Assembly (NCBI GenBank): GCA_905203765.1
Contig: CAJKXC010000048.1
Location: 1-18,441, forward strand
Reading direction: 5' to 3'
DNA length: 18,441 nucleotides
Origin: an uncultured Bacteroides sp.
GTDB taxonomy: Bacteria; Bacteroidota; Bacteroidia; Bacteroidales; Bacteroidaceae
Shown piece after piece: positions 15,349 through 18,441 of this stretch. A program made the position numbers and the translations under genes. Under the pieces are notes generated by a model, which made no database searches, was not told the origin of the DNA, and worked only from the letters and a program-made list of their open reading frames with translations. Position 1 is the stretch's first letter, and each line of letters starts with the position of its first letter.

Positions 15349-16584
15349 TTATCCCAGGAACGAAATCAGCACACCTGCCGCAACAGCCGAACCGATTACA
15401 CCGGAGATATTACTGGACATACAGTAATTCAGCACATGGTTCTTCGGGTCGTACTTCGTTGCAATGTCGTTGCACACGCGGCTTGCCATCGGCACCGCGC
15501 TCAGTCCCGTCGCACCGATCAGCGGATTAATCTTCTTCTTGCTGAACAAGTTGAACAGCTTCACAAAGAAGATACCACCCGTGATGGACAATGCGAATGC
15601 CAGGAATCCGCCTACCACGATACCGATTGTCGTCCAGTTGAGGAACGCCTCGCTCGTCATCGTAGCACCTACGCTCAATCCCAGGAAGATAGTAGCCGCA
15701 TTCATAATGCTGTTGGCTGCCGCATCGAACAGACGGCTTGTATCCGCACCGATTTCCTTAATCAGGTTACCGAACATCAACATACCGATCAAAGGCACAG
15801 CCGTAGGCACGAAGAGTGCCACCACCGTAGTAACCGCAATCGGGAAGATAATCTTCAGCACGCGCAGGTTCTTTATCTCTGTCTTCGACGGATAGAGTTT
15901 CTCCTGTTCCTTCATGTTAATCATCAGCTCCTTCTTAGAGCAGAACAGCTTCACTACCATCGGGATAATCACTGGCACCAGTGCCATGTACGAGTATGCT
16001 GCAATGGCAATCGGGCCCAGCAAGTGGGGAGCCAGCTTAATCGTTGTAAAGATAGCCGTCGGGCCATCGGCACCACCGATAATGCCCAGTGCACCTGCTT
16101 CCTGCGGCGTAAAGCCCATCATCACTGCACACAGCAGCACCGTAAAGATACCCAACTGTGCAGCCGCACCGAATATCGAGAGTCGCAAATTGCGCAGCAT
16201 CGGACCGAAGTCTGTCAGCGCACCTACACCCATAAAGATGATAGGCGGCAGGAAACCGGTCTTAATCAGCATATAATAGATGAAGTTCATCAAGCCGAGG
16301 TCGTGCGCGATTTCGTGCAACGGCATCTCCCAGATGTTCTTCAATGCCCCGTTCACCAATACCATGCCGTTCTCATCTGCCTGAATCACGCCCATGTCAC
16401 CGCCGGGGAAGTTGGCTATGAGCACACCGAAAGCGATGGGCACCAACAACAGCGGTTCGTAGTGCTTCTTGATACCTAAATAAAGCAGGATGAAGGCAAT
16501 GATATACATCACGAGGAATGACGGGTCGGCAATGATATTGCTGAATGCCGTCATATCATAGAGTCTTGCAAATATATCTTCCAT
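15349..16584 (-). CDS. oadB: Sodium-pumping decarboxylase beta subunit (OadB-like)
   Basis: This 411-residue integral membrane protein matches the beta subunit of oxaloacetate, methylmalonyl-CoA or glutaconyl-CoA decarboxylases. It releases CO2 from carboxybiotin and couples this to sodium export. Hallmarks are GGADGPTAIF with D173, the equivalent of the essential sodium-site Asp of OadB, and AAYSYMALVP with Tyr199. A C-terminal segment with SSNISGVIGSAVAAG near residues 390-404 contains the conserved Asn, Gly and Ser. The start codon overlaps the alpha-subunit stop by one base (TAATG), so translation is coupled. The beta subunit alone does not tell which acid is decarboxylated; the alpha subunit points to oxaloacetate. 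Confidence 0.93.
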   Translation of the reverse strand: MEDIFARLYDMTAFSNIIADPSFLVMYIIAFILLYLGIKKHYEPLLLVPIAFGVLIANFPGGDMGVIQADENGMVLVNGALKNIWEMPLHEIAHDLGLMNFIYYMLIKTGFLPPIIFMGVGALTDFGPMLRNLRLSIFGAAAQLGIFTVLLCAVMMGFTPQEAGALGIIGGADGPTAIFTTIKLAPHLLGPIAIAAYSYMALVPVIIPMVVKLFCSKKELMINMKEQEKLYPSKTEIKNLRVLKIIFPIAVTTVVALFVPTAVPLIGMLMFGNLIKEIGADTSRLFDAAANSIMNAATIFLGLSVGATMTSEAFLNWTTIGIVVGGFLAFALSITGGIFFVKLFNLFSKKKINPLIGATGLSAVPMASRVCNDIATKYDPKNHVLNYCMSSNISGVIGSAVAAGVLISFLG

Positions 16585-18419
16585 TATCCAATCTTCATTA
16601 ATACATCATCTTCAGAAACAGAGTCGCCCGAGTTGGCGCAGATAGCCGTCACCGTTCCGTCAAAGTCGGCGCGGATAGCATTGTACGTCTTCATGGCTTC
16701 GATATAGCAGAGCAGGTCGCCCTTCTTCACCTTGTCGCCCACCTTCACCGGAGTTTCCTGAGCATTCTTCGTCAGGAAGAACTTGCCTTCGAGCGGAGCA
16801 GGAACTTCTTGTCCTTCGCCTACGGGAGCAGAAACCTTTTCGGTAGCCGAAGCGGGCAGGTCGATGTCACCGTAAGCCACCGTCACGCGGTAAGCCTGGC
16901 CATCCACCTGTACGGTGAGAGTTTTCGGTTTGGCATCCTCTTCGGGAGTCTTGTCACGCTCTTTGCGCTTCTTCTCCACATCTTCTAGGAAGTCCTGTTT
17001 TGCCTTGCCGCTCTTGTAAGCCTCGTATTGTGCCGGGTGCATGGCGTATTCGAAGAGTTCTTCGTCGTCTTCGCCCAGTTCCCACTTGTTCTCTTTCATC
17101 AGCTTGCGGTACTTGTCCAACGCATCGGGATAGTTGTCTTGCGGATTGCCGGTGAAGAACTTGCGTCCTTCGCGTTCCGCCTTCTCGATGATTTCGGGGG
17201 CCAGCTCGCCCGGCAGCTTGCCTGCCTTGCCCAGCAACATATCCCAGATATCGTCGGCAATCATGCCCCAACGTTCCTTGCCCTTCTCCATAGCAATAAC
17301 ATTCATCATGGAGAGGTTTTTGACGTACTGGCTGAACGGAGTTACCAACGGGGGATAACCTACGCGCGGCCATACATAAGCCACTTCGTTGAAGAGCTTG
17401 ATAAGCAACTGATCCTGCGTCATGAACGGCAGGTTGCGTTTTGCCTTATACTTATTGATAGATTCCAGATTAGATTCCAGGTCAGCCATCAAGCTACCCA
17501 TCATACCGCCCGGCAGTCCGGGGCCAATCAACAGGGAGTTCATCAAGCGGTTCTTCGGGCTGATGTACAGGCCGAGGAAGTCGTCCATAAATTCCTGGAT
17601 AAGGGAGCGTACCTTCATGTATGCTTCCATATTGATTTCGGGAACCTGGAAGCCTGCATCTTTCAGCATTGCCTGAACGCTGAGCAGATCGGCATGTCCC
17701 GTACCCCATGAAAGCGGTTCCATACCTACGTCGATGTAGTCGCAACCTGCCTCGCAAACTTCGAGGATGCTTGCCATATTGAAACCGGGACCTGCATGGC
17801 TATGATACTGAACCGGAATGTCAGGATGTGCCGCCTTGATATTGGCAACAATCTTACCCAACGATACCGGACGTCCGATACCTGCCATATCCTTGATACA
17901 TATTTCGTCGGCACCCGCCTTGATAAGTTTCAACGCCATATCGGTGTAATACTCTACCGTATGGATGGGCGAATGGGTGATACAAAGCGAACATTGTGAA
18001 ATCATTCCTGCATCCTTGGCATAACCGATGGACGGAATGATATTGCGGACATCGTTCAATCCGCAGAAAGTACGCGTGATGTCCGTACCTTGCGCCTTCT
18101 TTACTTTATAGAACAACTTGCGCACGTCGGCGGGTACGGGGCTCATACGGAGTCCGTTCAAAGCGCGGTCCAGCATATGAGTCTGAATACCTGCTTCATG
18201 GAATGGCTTCGTCCACTCGCGTACGGCTTTATTCGGATTTTCCCCAAACAACAGATTTACCTGTTCAAAACCACCGCCATTGGTTTCCACACGTGCAAAA
18301 CAACCCATCTCTACGATGGCGGGAGCTACCTTCACCAGCTGGTCTACACGGGGTACATATTTACCGGCACTCTGCCACATGTCCCTGAATACCAAGCTGA
18401 ACTTAATTTCTTTTTTCAT
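16584..18419 (-). CDS. oadA: Biotin-dependent carboxyltransferase alpha subunit (OadA-like)
   Basis: This 611-residue protein joins a carboxyltransferase TIM barrel (about 5-260), a conserved C-terminal carboxyltransferase domain (about 270-470), a charged linker and a biotinyl domain (about 535-611). It moves CO2 from oxaloacetate or a similar acid to biotin for the beta subunit. The metal ligands of the family are present: D13 in FRDMWQS, K176 in IKDMAG, and H206 and H208 in QYHSH. Biotin should attach to K577 in IEAMKTYNA. The front of the barrel departs from the usual OadA pattern: FRDMWQS replaces LRDAHQS, and VETNGGGFE replaces the WGGATFD segment. I recall this variant from other Bacteroidota, so it seems a lineage form. 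The small gamma subunit is not in the window and may lie beyond the right edge. Confidence 0.9.
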   Translation of the reverse strand: MKKEIKFSLVFRDMWQSAGKYVPRVDQLVKVAPAIVEMGCFARVETNGGGFEQVNLLFGENPNKAVREWTKPFHEAGIQTHMLDRALNGLRMSPVPADVRKLFYKVKKAQGTDITRTFCGLNDVRNIIPSIGYAKDAGMISQCSLCITHSPIHTVEYYTDMALKLIKAGADEICIKDMAGIGRPVSLGKIVANIKAAHPDIPVQYHSHAGPGFNMASILEVCEAGCDYIDVGMEPLSWGTGHADLLSVQAMLKDAGFQVPEINMEAYMKVRSLIQEFMDDFLGLYISPKNRLMNSLLIGPGLPGGMMGSLMADLESNLESINKYKAKRNLPFMTQDQLLIKLFNEVAYVWPRVGYPPLVTPFSQYVKNLSMMNVIAMEKGKERWGMIADDIWDMLLGKAGKLPGELAPEIIEKAEREGRKFFTGNPQDNYPDALDKYRKLMKENKWELGEDDEELFEYAMHPAQYEAYKSGKAKQDFLEDVEKKRKERDKTPEEDAKPKTLTVQVDGQAYRVTVAYGDIDLPASATEKVSAPVGEGQEVPAPLEGKFFLTKNAQETPVKVGDKVKKGDLLCYIEAMKTYNAIRADFDGTVTAICANSGDSVSEDDVLMKIG

Positions 18420-18441
18420 ACTAAATTATTCGGTGTGTTTT

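Overview
The window looks like a Bacteroides chromosome segment. The evidence is the gene content (lipoprotein GH53 galactanase, secreted GH2 beta-galactosidase, GH65 phosphorylase, sodium-pump decarboxylase subunits), promoters of the Bacteroides type (TTTG about 20 bp upstream of TAnnTTTG), and AT-rich gaps between GC-richer genes. The species cannot be resolved from sequence alone. No rRNA, tRNA, CRISPR array, insertion sequence or prophage gene was seen.

Layout. (1) Bases 1-796 are a long gap. Its left edge appears to hold the first 7 codons of a leftward gene, followed by a promoter-like element, a LacI-type palindrome, a run of half-sites, a 19-bp inverted repeat and five exact-period 22-bp tandem repeats. 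(2) A leftward pair (4417 to 797) encodes a GH53 endo-galactanase lipoprotein and a secreted GH2 beta-galactosidase, which together would turn beta-1,4-galactan into galactose. (3) A rightward group encodes a LacI-family regulator (4644-5648), an SLC45-like sugar permease (5667-7043) and a cytoplasmic GH65 phosphorylase, probably maltose phosphorylase (7335-9650). It ends at a strong UUCG-loop terminator. (4) A rightward tripartite efflux operon (9775-15241) encodes an RND adaptor lipoprotein, the RND pump and a TolC-like outer-membrane channel. (5) A leftward, convergent pair (18419 to 15349) encodes a biotin-carrying carboxyltransferase alpha subunit and a membrane beta subunit of a sodium-pumping decarboxylase of the oxaloacetate type.

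How the parts may work together. The same 14-bp palindrome lies upstream of the galactanase operon and upstream of the presumed operon off the left edge. The LacI-family gene starts beside the first of these sites. The simplest reading is that one LacI-type regulator controls a galactan-use locus that spans the left edge of the window. Both sites sit exactly 55 bp upstream of a TAnnTTTG element on the same strand, which is the most interesting signal here. Whether this regulator also, or instead, serves the maltose-type genes downstream of it is open.

Three different long palindromic elements occupy gaps between genes (7074-7237, 10827-10913, 15247-15319). They look like dispersed REP-like hairpins. 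One lies between permease and phosphorylase, one between adaptor and pump, and one between the convergent efflux and decarboxylase operons. I see no wholly new protein system. The parts worth a second look are the regulatory region at 1-796, the operator geometry and the intergenic palindromes.
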